This document shows positions 23,586-30,364 of a DNA stretch of 30,364 nucleotides, one piece after another. The notes beneath the pieces were generated by a model. It worked only from the letters and a program-made list of their open reading frames with translations. It was not told the DNA's origin and did not search any database. Numbering within the stretch: the first letter of the stretch is position 1; every line of letters begins with the position of its first letter. This DNA is from an uncultured Treponema sp. (GTDB lineage: Bacteria; Spirochaetota; Spirochaetia; Treponematales; Treponemataceae), in the NCBI GenBank assembly GCA_937915735.1, contig CALGGS010000071.1, positions 1 through 30,364 on the forward strand, in the 5' to 3' direction. Position numbers and translations under genes: made by a program.

Positions 23586-25832
23586 CTATCTGTGCTTCTT
23601 TAAAAATTCCATGTATTCTTCTTCACGAAGTGGCTTTGAATAAAAATAGCCCTGAACTTGGTCACATTTTATTTTCCGTAAGAAATTTCTCTGCTCTTCA
23701 GTTTCGACACCTTCAAAAATCGTCTCTTTCTTCAGGTTCTTTCCTAAATCAATTAGAGTCTCTATGAAATTTTCACTGGTGGCATCCAAAGTTCCGTTTT
23801 TCTGGTCGCTGGCAAACAAAAAAGAGCGGTCAAACTTTAAGATATTGACAGGAATCGTAGAAAGCATATTCAAAGAAGACTCGCCGCTTCCAAAATCGTC
23901 CATTGCAACCCTGAAGCCTTCTTTTTGGAGCATAATCGTAATTTCACGCAAAATATTTTTGTCCATAGACGAGCGTTCCAAGAGCTCAACCTCAACAAGA
24001 TTCGCTGGAATGTCATATTTTTTTAGGAGCGAAGTAAAATCATGAACGAAACGCTCTGGCTTGTCATGATTCCGGCTCATATTTACTGAGATAGGAACAG
24101 TCGGGTCTCCCTTATCAATGCATTTTCGCAAGAACTTAAAGACCTGCTCGTAAACAAAAAAATCAAGCTTTACTACGAAATTATTTTTTTCAAACAAAGG
24201 AATAAACAAGTTTGGCGGCATAAAGCCCAGCTCCGAGCTCTGCCAGCGGACAAGGGCTTCTGCCCCCACAACCTTATCGCTTTCAAGGCTTACCTTAGGC
24301 TGGTACATGACAAAAAATTCTTCGTTTTCAAGAGCCTGCTCCATGTGTGTCTCAATGTAGTTGTCTTCGTTGGATTTTTTGAGCAGTTTTTCGTCATAAA
24401 TCGCAAACTGCTGCAAAGCATTTTCTTTGATGGCGTTTTTTGCGAAATTCGCCCGTGTTATGAGAGTCTGAATCGAAGTAGAATTTTCCATTTTTTTTGG
24501 GACATAGAAAGCTATTCCAAATTTCGGAATAAAAGGAATTTCAAGATTCTTGCAAACAAGAGAAATTTTTTGGACAGAATCTTTAAAATAGTGCATTGCC
24601 CGGTGAACCGAGGTAATCCTTAAGAAAATATAAAAATGATCAGCATATCCGCGGCTTAAAATTCCGTCAAAGTCGTTCGTAACATCATAAAGAATTTTTG
24701 AGAACTGATAGAGAACCTTATTTGCCCCGACTTCCCCATAATTCTGATTAATAAATTTAAAGCCGTGAATATCAGTTTCAATGAGCATAAATTTAGAAGA
24801 GGAATATCGTTTTAAAAGCCTAGTCGCCTCCCTCTCAAAATAAGAGCGGACCCAAAGGTGCGTAAGAGAATCAATGTGAGTCGAAAGAATCTGCTTCTTT
24901 TCGAGAAGAGAATGAAGCCAGATTTCAGCAAGAAAAATCATAGTCAGGGCAATTACAATTACCTCAAGCACGAAATTCTGATATGAGCGCTGATTTTTCT
25001 GAAGCCTTGAAAATTCATCGGCAGGCACGGAATAATTTATTTCCCACGGAGCATTTAAGCTTTTTCTGTAAAAAACATTTACAGGCTTTCCCTGAGTGTC
25101 AGTCGCCTCGCGGTAGCTGAAGAAATTGTCGTTGATTTTTATAGATTTTTTAACATCCTTCATTGGCGAAAAGACCCAGTTTATCCATTTTGGATCATAA
25201 TGAAGAATAAACCTCTTGTTTTCGTCACGGATTGAAAATTTCCGGTCCTTTACGGTCTTAATTTCTTCAAAATACTGAGTCGCCTTTTGAAGAGGACAGA
25301 CTGCAATCAAACACCCCTGAATTTCGTGAGCCTCAGTATAGACAGGGCGGGCAAAAACAATACAAGGTTTTCCATCGTGCTTTGCCTCTAGAACATTGCT
25401 GACAATAAATTCTGTTTCTCCTGATATGATTCTATTAAAGTAAGGCCTGTCCGAAAGATTGTGCTCTTCGCCGTAAGAGTTCCATTCACGGCCGTCTTTT
25501 TGCGCATAACCAAGAAAGTCAAAAGGTGCGTAGATATTATCTTTTTCTGAAACCAAAAGCTCACTGATTTTTTCTGAAGAAAGATTTTTATAGGCTATTT
25601 TTGCGTAAAAAATGTCGATTCGAGACTCTAATTGCTTTAGCTTTGCATCGACAGCTATCGTGTAGTCTTCGATTATGTCATCACACTGCTGAAGAAACTG
25701 TTTTTCGTTGCTTTCCTGAATTTTTTTAAGCAGAGTGTTTGTAAGGACAATATTGAGTATGAGTATAAGAACCAGACTAGCCAGAAAAGAGAAGAGACGC
25801 TCGACATTTGAATTGATGTAAAACTTTTTCAT
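23586..25832 (-). CDS. Cache - degenerate GGDEF - EAL protein, probable c-di-GMP phosphodiesterase
   Basis: This 748-residue protein has a membrane segment at about 13-32, an extracytoplasmic Cache-type sensor to about 285, a second segment at 287-308, a GGDEF-like domain at about 320-480 and an EAL domain at about 490-748. The GGDEF motif is lost (GYADHF at 395-400), so cyclase activity is unlikely. The EAL domain keeps its metal and catalytic set: EALVRW at 525-530, N in SVNMSRN, E in VEVELLE, DDFG at 645-648, K in LKFDRSF, EGVE at 707-710 and QVQGYFYSKP. It probably degrades cyclic-di-GMP, opposing the cyclase at 5317-7002. The ribosome site is weak (GGAT). Confidence 0.9.
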   Translation of the reverse strand: MKKFYINSNVERLFSFLASLVLILILNIVLTNTLLKKIQESNEKQFLQQCDDIIEDYTIAVDAKLKQLESRIDIFYAKIAYKNLSSEKISELLVSEKDNIYAPFDFLGYAQKDGREWNSYGEEHNLSDRPYFNRIISGETEFIVSNVLEAKHDGKPCIVFARPVYTEAHEIQGCLIAVCPLQKATQYFEEIKTVKDRKFSIRDENKRFILHYDPKWINWVFSPMKDVKKSIKINDNFFSYREATDTQGKPVNVFYRKSLNAPWEINYSVPADEFSRLQKNQRSYQNFVLEVIVIALTMIFLAEIWLHSLLEKKQILSTHIDSLTHLWVRSYFEREATRLLKRYSSSKFMLIETDIHGFKFINQNYGEVGANKVLYQFSKILYDVTNDFDGILSRGYADHFYIFLRITSVHRAMHYFKDSVQKISLVCKNLEIPFIPKFGIAFYVPKKMENSTSIQTLITRANFAKNAIKENALQQFAIYDEKLLKKSNEDNYIETHMEQALENEEFFVMYQPKVSLESDKVVGAEALVRWQSSELGFMPPNLFIPLFEKNNFVVKLDFFVYEQVFKFLRKCIDKGDPTVPISVNMSRNHDKPERFVHDFTSLLKKYDIPANLVEVELLERSSMDKNILREITIMLQKEGFRVAMDDFGSGESSLNMLSTIPVNILKFDRSFLFASDQKNGTLDATSENFIETLIDLGKNLKKETIFEGVETEEQRNFLRKIKCDQVQGYFYSKPLREEEYMEFLKKHR

Positions 25833-25921
25833 ATTTATCCAATTCTTTTTTCATCTAAGAGTTCTCTAATTATCTCACAGTTTCTGAAAAAAGCAAGCGA
25901 TTTTATTTTTTTATATAAATT

Positions 25922-26055
25922 GGGGCTGTCCAATAAGTATGAGTCATTGCCGTGCTTGATACCCTGTCATTGCCCGGCTTGACCGGGCAATCTCATGCAG
26001 GGGATTTTCGGGTCAAGCCCAAAAATGACACTTTTTGAACTTATTGGTCATCCCC
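25922..26055. repeat. Element with imperfect terminal inverted repeats (MITE-like)
   Basis: GGGGCTGTCCAATAAGT at 25922-25938 is matched by an inverted copy at 26039-26055 (15 of 17). Inside are three hairpin units, GTCATT...TTGA...AATC, the last in inverse orientation. Bases 25923-25956 recur identically at 30198-30231. No target duplication and no open reading frame are seen. It lies between the start of the EAL-protein gene and the end of pgi. Confidence 0.7.
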
Positions 26056-26074
26056 CAAGAGTCAACGCAGCGAA

Positions 26075-27661
26075 TTAGATTTCCAAAAGCTCGGTGTAGG
26101 CCTTCAATGCGTCTTTTGCCTCGCCTGAAAGGACAGTTTTTGCCAGTTTTTTGCCCAGCTGAACGCCTTCCTGATCAAAGCTGTTTACATTCCATACAAA
26201 TCCCTGGAACATTACTTTGTTTTCGTAGTGGGCGAGAAGGGCGCCAAGACTTTTTGGCGTGAGCTGCTTTCCGTAGATAAGGCTTGAAGGTCTGTCGCCG
26301 GCGAAAGTTTTGTTGGGGTCAGAGTCGTCTTTACCGCAGGCGAAAGCCATAATCTGAGCCGTGACATTCGCTCCCAGTTTTTTCTGGCTTGTTGAGCCTT
26401 CGATTACCACATCGCTTCCTGCCTGATTCTCGGCAAAGGCAATGAACTGAAGAGGCACGATGTCCGTTCCCTGATGAAGAAGCTGGTAGAATGAGTGCTG
26501 TCCGTTTGTTCCAGGCTCACCGAAAATAACCGGGCCTGTGAGGTAGTCGATTTTATCGCCGAAGCGGTTTACGCTCTTTCCGTTTGATTCCATATCAAGC
26601 TGCTGCAGGTGCGCGGGAAAGCGTGAAAGAGCCTGTGAATATGGAAGGACTGCCGTTGCAGGATATCCCTGAACATTGCGCTCATAGACTCCGATGAGGG
26701 CGTCCAGCATGGCCGGGTTTTTGAGAAGGTCTTTGTTTGTAGAGAGTTTGTCTTCTTCGGCTGCTCCTTTGAGGAAGTCGTCAAAGACTTTTAGTCCGAA
26801 TGCCAGTGAAAGGACTGCCCCGCCTACTCCCGATGTTGAAGAGTAGCGGCCGCCGATGTAGTCGTCCATGTAGAAGGCTTCAAGATAGTCCGGGTTGTGA
26901 GCCAGAGGAGAAGTCTCAGAAGTGACGGCAATCATGTGATTTGACGGATTAAGGCCTGCTTTTTTGAGGGCATCTTTTACGAAAGACTCGTTTGTGAGGG
27001 TTTCGAGGGTGGTTCCTGATTTTGAGACTAGAATGAAGATTGCGTGAGCGAGATCCGTTGAGGCGAGAACTGCCGCAGCGTCGTCAGGGTCAACATTGGA
27101 GATGAATTTTGCCTCCATTTTGAAGGTCTTGTTTGCCTTTGCCCAGTTTTCAAGGGCTAGGTACATGGCTCGTGGTCCCAAATCTGAGCCACCGATACCA
27201 ATCTGGACGACCGTCGTGAACTTCTCCCCCTTTGCGTTGGCGATTGTGCCTGAATGGACTTTTTCTGCGAATTCTGCGATTCTTTTCTGCTCTTTAAGGT
27301 AGAATTCCCGCTTGTTCACTCCGTCAGCATTGACATCGCTTCCCAATTGGCCACGGCAAAGGTGATGAAGAACCATGCGCTTTTCGCCAGTGTTGATTAC
27401 GGCTCCATTGTAGGTTTCAGCGAATTTTTCTGTGAGCTGGGCCTCGTCTGCCAGTTCTTTAAGGACTGAGAGGACTTTATCGTCAACCTGTTTTGCCCCG
27501 TAGTTGTAGGTAAGGCCTGCTCCCATAGGCACGGCGTATTTTTTTACGCGCTCCGCAGCATTTGCAGATGAAAGCTCTTTTTTGACGCTCACGGCATTTT
27601 TGAGCGACTGGAGTTTTTTGAAAGATGATAGCTTGTCAAGATTTTCCCAAGTAACAGACAT
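26075..27661 (-). CDS. pgi: Glucose-6-phosphate isomerase
   Basis: This 528-residue cytoplasmic enzyme interconverts glucose 6-phosphate and fructose 6-phosphate. Conserved blocks are GIGGSDLGPRAM, the sugar-phosphate loop VSKSGTTLETL, MESNGKSVNR, FGEPGTNGQHSFYQLLHQG with the catalytic Glu and His, and a final lysine in VQLGKKLA. It is of the standard bacterial/eukaryotic length. AGAGGA (minus strand, 27669-27674) is the ribosome site. TGTTATAAT lies 40 bases upstream. The enzyme links the hexokinase and ManA products with glycolysis. The C-terminus ends close to a repeat element. Confidence 0.97.
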   Translation of the reverse strand: MSVTWENLDKLSSFKKLQSLKNAVSVKKELSSANAAERVKKYAVPMGAGLTYNYGAKQVDDKVLSVLKELADEAQLTEKFAETYNGAVINTGEKRMVLHHLCRGQLGSDVNADGVNKREFYLKEQKRIAEFAEKVHSGTIANAKGEKFTTVVQIGIGGSDLGPRAMYLALENWAKANKTFKMEAKFISNVDPDDAAAVLASTDLAHAIFILVSKSGTTLETLTNESFVKDALKKAGLNPSNHMIAVTSETSPLAHNPDYLEAFYMDDYIGGRYSSTSGVGGAVLSLAFGLKVFDDFLKGAAEEDKLSTNKDLLKNPAMLDALIGVYERNVQGYPATAVLPYSQALSRFPAHLQQLDMESNGKSVNRFGDKIDYLTGPVIFGEPGTNGQHSFYQLLHQGTDIVPLQFIAFAENQAGSDVVIEGSTSQKKLGANVTAQIMAFACGKDDSDPNKTFAGDRPSSLIYGKQLTPKSLGALLAHYENKVMFQGFVWNVNSFDQEGVQLGKKLAKTVLSGEAKDALKAYTELLEI

Positions 27662-27700
27662 TTTTTTTCCTCTTTTAATTTATGAAAATTATTTTAAATA

Positions 27701-27709
27701 ATTATAACA
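27701..27709 (-). promoter_or_regulatory. Extended -10 promoter of pgi
   Basis: TGTTATAAT reads on the minus strand at 27701-27709, a perfect extended -10 element. Transcription would begin about 33 bases before the ATG. The -35 region is only AT-rich. Confidence 0.5.
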
Positions 27710-27857
27710 CGAAAGTCGAAAATTAAAAGTTTATAATTGAAAAAATTTGTCTCTTTATGACTGCAGAGTGCCGTTTTTAAGGAAAAGGAACCATAAAAAT
27801 AAAATATGAATTATGGGAACTTCAAAAAACTCACCTTCGTGATTTTCCGAAGCTCAC

Positions 27858-28793
27858 TTATGCGTTTAGAATTTCACCGTCATAGGCAGGAGAAACGCTT
27901 CCACCCTTTCGGACAATTTCGCGTAGATTCGGAAATTCGCTTAAATGAGAGTCAATGTATTTTTGAATCTGAATATGGCTCATATCGTGAGTGATATGCG
28001 TAAAATGCGTATGCTTTGCCCCGATTTTTTCGGCATAGCCCATCGCCTGCAAAAAATTGCAGTGGCTTGAATGTTCCTTTTCACGGAGGGCATCAATAAC
28101 AAGGTGCTCAAGCTCACCGCCAGCCTTTTTGACCTCGGCCAGGCTTTCTTCGCTGATAAAATTGCAATCGGTAAGATACGCAATGCCTTTTTTTCTACCC
28201 TGGCAATCGACATAAGCAAAAACATAGCCGTTCGTATGATGATTTCCGTGCAACATAGGAATTTGAACCACTTGAATTTTTTCGCTTTCGTCCTGAGCCG
28301 CACCTAAAATAAGCGGATTTTCTGAAGTATTTTTGTCAATTGAAATTAAATGAAGCTTTGGAATCCCGCCTCCCTTGTCGTGATCAACGAAAATATAAGG
28401 GAAACGCTCGTGAATATATCCTTTTGTCCTTTCGCTGGTGTAAATAGGAAGACCTTCTCCGCTCGTTTCGGGATATTTTTCTGCTATAAGCTTGTCATGG
28501 CTCATTGCGAAGGAATTTTTATGACTGAAAATGCGCAAATCATCTATTCCGTGCAGATGGTCTGCGTGGCTGTGCGTAATAAAAACTGCGTCAAGCCGTG
28601 AAATTTTGAATTTCAGAGCCTGAAAACGGAAGTCCGGGCCTACATCAATGAGAAAATGCTGATTATTATGTTCGATTAAGGCGGAACAACGAAGCCGCTT
28701 GTCATGAGAATCAGAGGAAGTGCAGACTGAACATTCACAGGCAATAACAGGAACTCCGTGACTTGTTCCCGTTCCCATCAAAGTCATTTTCAT
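27858..28793 (-). CDS. MBL-fold metallo-hydrolase, PhnP-like
   Basis: This 311-residue metallo-beta-lactamase-fold enzyme has the metal site THSHADHLHGIDDLR, the early GTSHGVPVIACECSVC block with its paired cysteines (usual for PhnP/RNase Z relatives) and later HGNHHTNGYVF, YLTDCNF and HTHFTHITHDMSH histidine motifs. PhnP hydrolyses cyclic phosphodiesters; whether this protein does the same is not shown, and no phosphonate genes are near. ATG at 28793 is chosen; the longer frame to 28871 adds residues encoded by AT-rich DNA. No Shine-Dalgarno is seen. TGATATATT ends seven bases before the ATG, so the transcript may be leaderless. Confidence 0.9.
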   Translation of the reverse strand: MKMTLMGTGTSHGVPVIACECSVCTSSDSHDKRLRCSALIEHNNQHFLIDVGPDFRFQALKFKISRLDAVFITHSHADHLHGIDDLRIFSHKNSFAMSHDKLIAEKYPETSGEGLPIYTSERTKGYIHERFPYIFVDHDKGGGIPKLHLISIDKNTSENPLILGAAQDESEKIQVVQIPMLHGNHHTNGYVFAYVDCQGRKKGIAYLTDCNFISEESLAEVKKAGGELEHLVIDALREKEHSSHCNFLQAMGYAEKIGAKHTHFTHITHDMSHIQIQKYIDSHLSEFPNLREIVRKGGSVSPAYDGEILNA

Positions 28794-28809
28794 AGAAAAT
28801 AATATATCA
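28794..28809 (-). promoter_or_regulatory. Extended -10 promoter abutting MBL-hydrolase start
   Basis: TGATATATT reads on the minus strand at 28801-28809 and ends seven bases before the ATG at 28793. The predicted transcription start falls one base before the ATG. Confidence 0.5.
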
Positions 28810-28866
28810 AATCTTAAAGAAAAAATAAACAGTCCGTCTTGCTTCATTTTGTGAAAAGGGAAAGAT

Positions 28867-28911
28867 TGCAAAAAAAATCACCATAACAGTAAAAACATTG
28901 CACTTTACGCA
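28867..28911. repeat. 44/45-bp direct repeat, copy 1
   Basis: It begins TGCAAAAAAA and ends CACTTTACGCA. It matches copy 2 (29011-29054) except for one extra A in a run and one G/T change. It stands in the 304-base gap between the MBL hydrolase and leuB, and flanks a 99-base insert on the left. The insert (28912-29010) holds an AAACGCTT-GAG-AAGCGTTT hairpin at 28935-28953. Confidence 0.85.
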
Positions 28912-29010
28912 TAGGGAGCGACCCGTCAGGGGCAAAACGCTTGAGAAGCGTTTCTTCGTTTCACTACGCGCGAGTCTCGACAAAATCTGTGATTTCGGCG
29001 CTCTCATAAA

Positions 29011-29054
29011 TGCAAAAAAATCACCATAACATTAAAAACATTGCACTTTACGCA
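29011..29054. repeat. 44-bp direct repeat, copy 2
   Basis: This second copy lies just before leuB. Its end supplies the -35 box of the predicted leuB promoter, TTTACG at 29047-29052. The insert between the two copies has short inverted ends, GAGCG at 28916-28920 and CGCTC at 28999-29003. Confidence 0.85.
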
Positions 29055-29075
29055 ACATAATCATCTCAATATAAT
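29047..29075 (+). promoter_or_regulatory. Predicted leuB promoter
   Basis: TTTACG at 29047-29052 is followed after 17 bases by a perfect TATAAT at 29070-29075. Transcription would begin near 29082, and AAGGA at 29086-29090 is the ribosome site, seven bases before the ATG. Confidence 0.6.
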
Positions 29076-29097
29076 GAAGACATATAAGGAATAAAAA

Positions 29098-30192
29098 ATG
29101 GAAAAGACAATTGCTTTGATTCCTGGAGACGGAATCGGTCCTGATGTAGTTGCAGAGGCAGTCAATGTTCTTGACGCCGTCGCAAAAAAATACGGTCACA
29201 AATGGAATTACACAAAGGTTCTCGCTGGTGGAGCCGCAATCGACAAGTTTGGTCATCCTCTTCCACAGGAACAGCTCGACATCTGCTTGAAGAGCGACGC
29301 AGCCCTTCTCGGAGCTGTCGGCGGTCCGAAATGGGATAACCTCGCTTCTGAGCTTCGTCCAGAAAAAGCACTTCTTGGTATGCGTGGCGGAATGAAGGTT
29401 TTTGCCAATCTCCGACCGGCAGTTATGTGGAAGCAGCTTAAAGACGCCTGCCCTCTTAAAGACGAAATCGTAGGCGAAGGCTTGGACATCCTTATCGTCC
29501 GTGAGCTTACAGGTGGAATCTACTTTGGTGAACGGGGAACCAGCGCTGACGGAAACACAGCCTGGGATACAGAAAAATACACTCGCCCGGAAATCGAGCG
29601 AATCGTCAGAATGGGCTTTGAATACGCAATGAATCGCCAGAAACGGCTTTGCGTTGTGGACAAGGCAAACATCCTGAACTCAAGCCAGCTTTGGAGACGA
29701 GTCGCAGAGGATGTAAAAAAAGACTACCCTGAGGTCGAGCTTTCTTATCTTTACATTGACAATGCGTCAATGCAGATGGTCAGAAATCCTCGCCAGTTCG
29801 ATGTCATTGCAACAAGCAATATGTTCGGTGACATTTTGAGCGACGAAGCAAGCCAGATTACAGGCTCTATCGGTATGCTCGCAAGCGCTTCTCTTGGAGA
29901 CGGAACTGGTCCTGGCCTTTACGAGCCAATTCACGGTTCAGCTCCAGACATCGCCGGAAAGGATTTGGCTAACCCGCTTGCTACAATTCTTAGCGCCGCA
30001 ATGCTTCTTCGCTACTCATTCAAGCTTGAAACAGAGGCAAAAGCAATCGAAAACGCTGTTAACGCTGTTCTCGATGACGGCTGGAGAACAGGCGATATCG
30101 CCGGAAGCCACATCAACGAAGTAAAAGCAGCTGGAAAACTCGTCGGAACAAAAAAGATGGGTCAGCTTGTCGTTGAATACCTGAACAAATAA
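29098..30192 (+). CDS. leuB: 3-isopropylmalate dehydrogenase
   Basis: This 364-residue enzyme oxidises and decarboxylates 3-isopropylmalate with NAD+ in leucine synthesis. Conserved blocks are LIPGDGIGPDVVAEA at the start, ELTGGIYFGERG, the metal-binding ATSNMFGDILSDEAS, and the NAD-binding YEPIHGSAPDIAGKD. The second block separates it from isocitrate and tartrate dehydrogenases and supports LeuB. Its length is standard. It stands alone: no leuA, leuC or leuD gene is within the window. A repeat element follows the stop by five bases. Confidence 0.95.
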   Translation: MEKTIALIPGDGIGPDVVAEAVNVLDAVAKKYGHKWNYTKVLAGGAAIDKFGHPLPQEQLDICLKSDAALLGAVGGPKWDNLASELRPEKALLGMRGGMKVFANLRPAVMWKQLKDACPLKDEIVGEGLDILIVRELTGGIYFGERGTSADGNTAWDTEKYTRPEIERIVRMGFEYAMNRQKRLCVVDKANILNSSQLWRRVAEDVKKDYPEVELSYLYIDNASMQMVRNPRQFDVIATSNMFGDILSDEASQITGSIGMLASASLGDGTGPGLYEPIHGSAPDIAGKDLANPLATILSAAMLLRYSFKLETEAKAIENAVNAVLDDGWRTGDIAGSHINEVKAAGKLVGTKKMGQLVVEYLNK

Positions 30193-30197
30193 CCTAA

Positions 30198-30300
30198 GGG
30201 CTGTCCAATAAGTATGAGTCATTGCCGTGCTCAAGGGCATTGCTTGTCGCCCTTGCTTCAAGGGCATTGCTTGTCGCCCTTGCTTAGACACGGCAATCTT
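30198..30300. repeat. Second copy of the intergenic repeat with 27-bp tandem duplication
   Basis: Bases 30198-30231 are identical to 25923-25956. Within the hairpin, a 27-base unit starting TCAAGGGCATTG occurs twice exactly, at 30231-30257 and 30258-30284. The outer arms ATTGCCGTG at 30221-30229 and CACGGCAAT at 30289-30297 are inverted. The right terminal repeat is not seen before the window ends at 30364. No gene is visible in the remaining 64 bases. Confidence 0.75.
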
Positions 30301-30364
30301 TTGTATTGTAATTAAATACCCCAAATGTCGACTTTCGTCACTCACAACAAAATTATGTTTAAAA

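Noticed and set aside
28794..28871. Longer start of the MBL hydrolase
   Set aside because: The extra residues precede the universal first strand MKMTLMGTGTS and are encoded by AT-rich DNA containing the likely -10 box.
30231..30284. Possible CRISPR array
   Set aside because: The 27-base units touch each other with no spacers, and no cas gene is near.
30016..30345. Minus-strand open frame of 109 residues
   Set aside because: It is made of the antisense of leuB and of the tandem repeat, which gives the repeated KQGRQAMPL stretch.

Overview
The window looks like a chromosomal stretch from a spirochaete, most likely a Treponema. This is inferred from the gene content: a eukaryotic-type hexokinase, lipoprotein signal peptides ending in short Ser-Cys lipoboxes, a lone TRAP binding protein, Cache-domain cyclic-di-GMP proteins, and an rplU-prp-rpmA cluster. 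Base composition is moderate to low GC. I see no phage, plasmid, transposase, CRISPR, tRNA or rRNA gene. Nearly all of it is housekeeping and accessory metabolism, and the protein-coding part contains no clear new defence or biosynthetic system. The less ordinary signals lie between the genes.

Layout. 1-2154 (minus): an unknown 179-residue protein followed by the peptide transporter CstA, which runs off the window. 2217-7002 (plus): hexokinase, a sugar-phosphate nucleotidyltransferase, mannose-6-phosphate isomerase and a Cache-HAMP-GGDEF diguanylate cyclase, closely spaced. 7117-8121 (plus): a TRAP-type solute-binding lipoprotein. 8236-12002 (minus): aldo/keto reductase, low-molecular-weight phosphotyrosine phosphatase, nucleoside diphosphate kinase, glycerol-3-phosphate dehydrogenase and ribosomal protein S4. 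12161-13346 (plus): a 57-residue ferredoxin and a PgeF/YfiH-like protein. 13362-15197 (minus): an oligopeptide-binding lipoprotein. 15315-16221 (minus): L21, Prp protease and L27. 16309-18734: a MATE exporter and a divergent AraC-type regulator. 18805-20313 (minus): an HtrA protease. 20644-23523 (plus): dapA, asd and a tetrapyrrole-methylase-fold methyltransferase. 23586-28793 (minus): a degenerate-GGDEF/EAL protein, glucose-6-phosphate isomerase and an MBL-fold hydrolase. 29098-30192 (plus): leuB.

How the genes fit together. Hexokinase, Pgi and ManA connect glucose, fructose and mannose phosphates, and the nucleotidyltransferase next to them may activate one such sugar. DapA and Asd catalyse neighbouring steps of the lysine/diaminopimelate route, and LeuB belongs to leucine synthesis. 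One intact diguanylate cyclase and one probable phosphodiesterase, both with extracytoplasmic sensor domains, point to cyclic-di-GMP signalling. Two solute-binding lipoproteins stand without their membrane partners.

Points worth a second look. (1) Five genes have a -10-like box 6 to 9 bases before the ATG and no Shine-Dalgarno, as expected for leaderless mRNAs. (2) The Prp protease is encoded beside an L27 that has no N-terminal extension to cleave. (3) Several intergenic repeats are present: a hairpin family with GTCATT...TTGA...AATC arms, a 134-bp element with imperfect terminal inverted repeats that shares 34 identical bases with a second locus, a 44-bp direct repeat around a 99-bp insert at the leuB promoter, and helically phased 10-bp repeats between dapA and asd.
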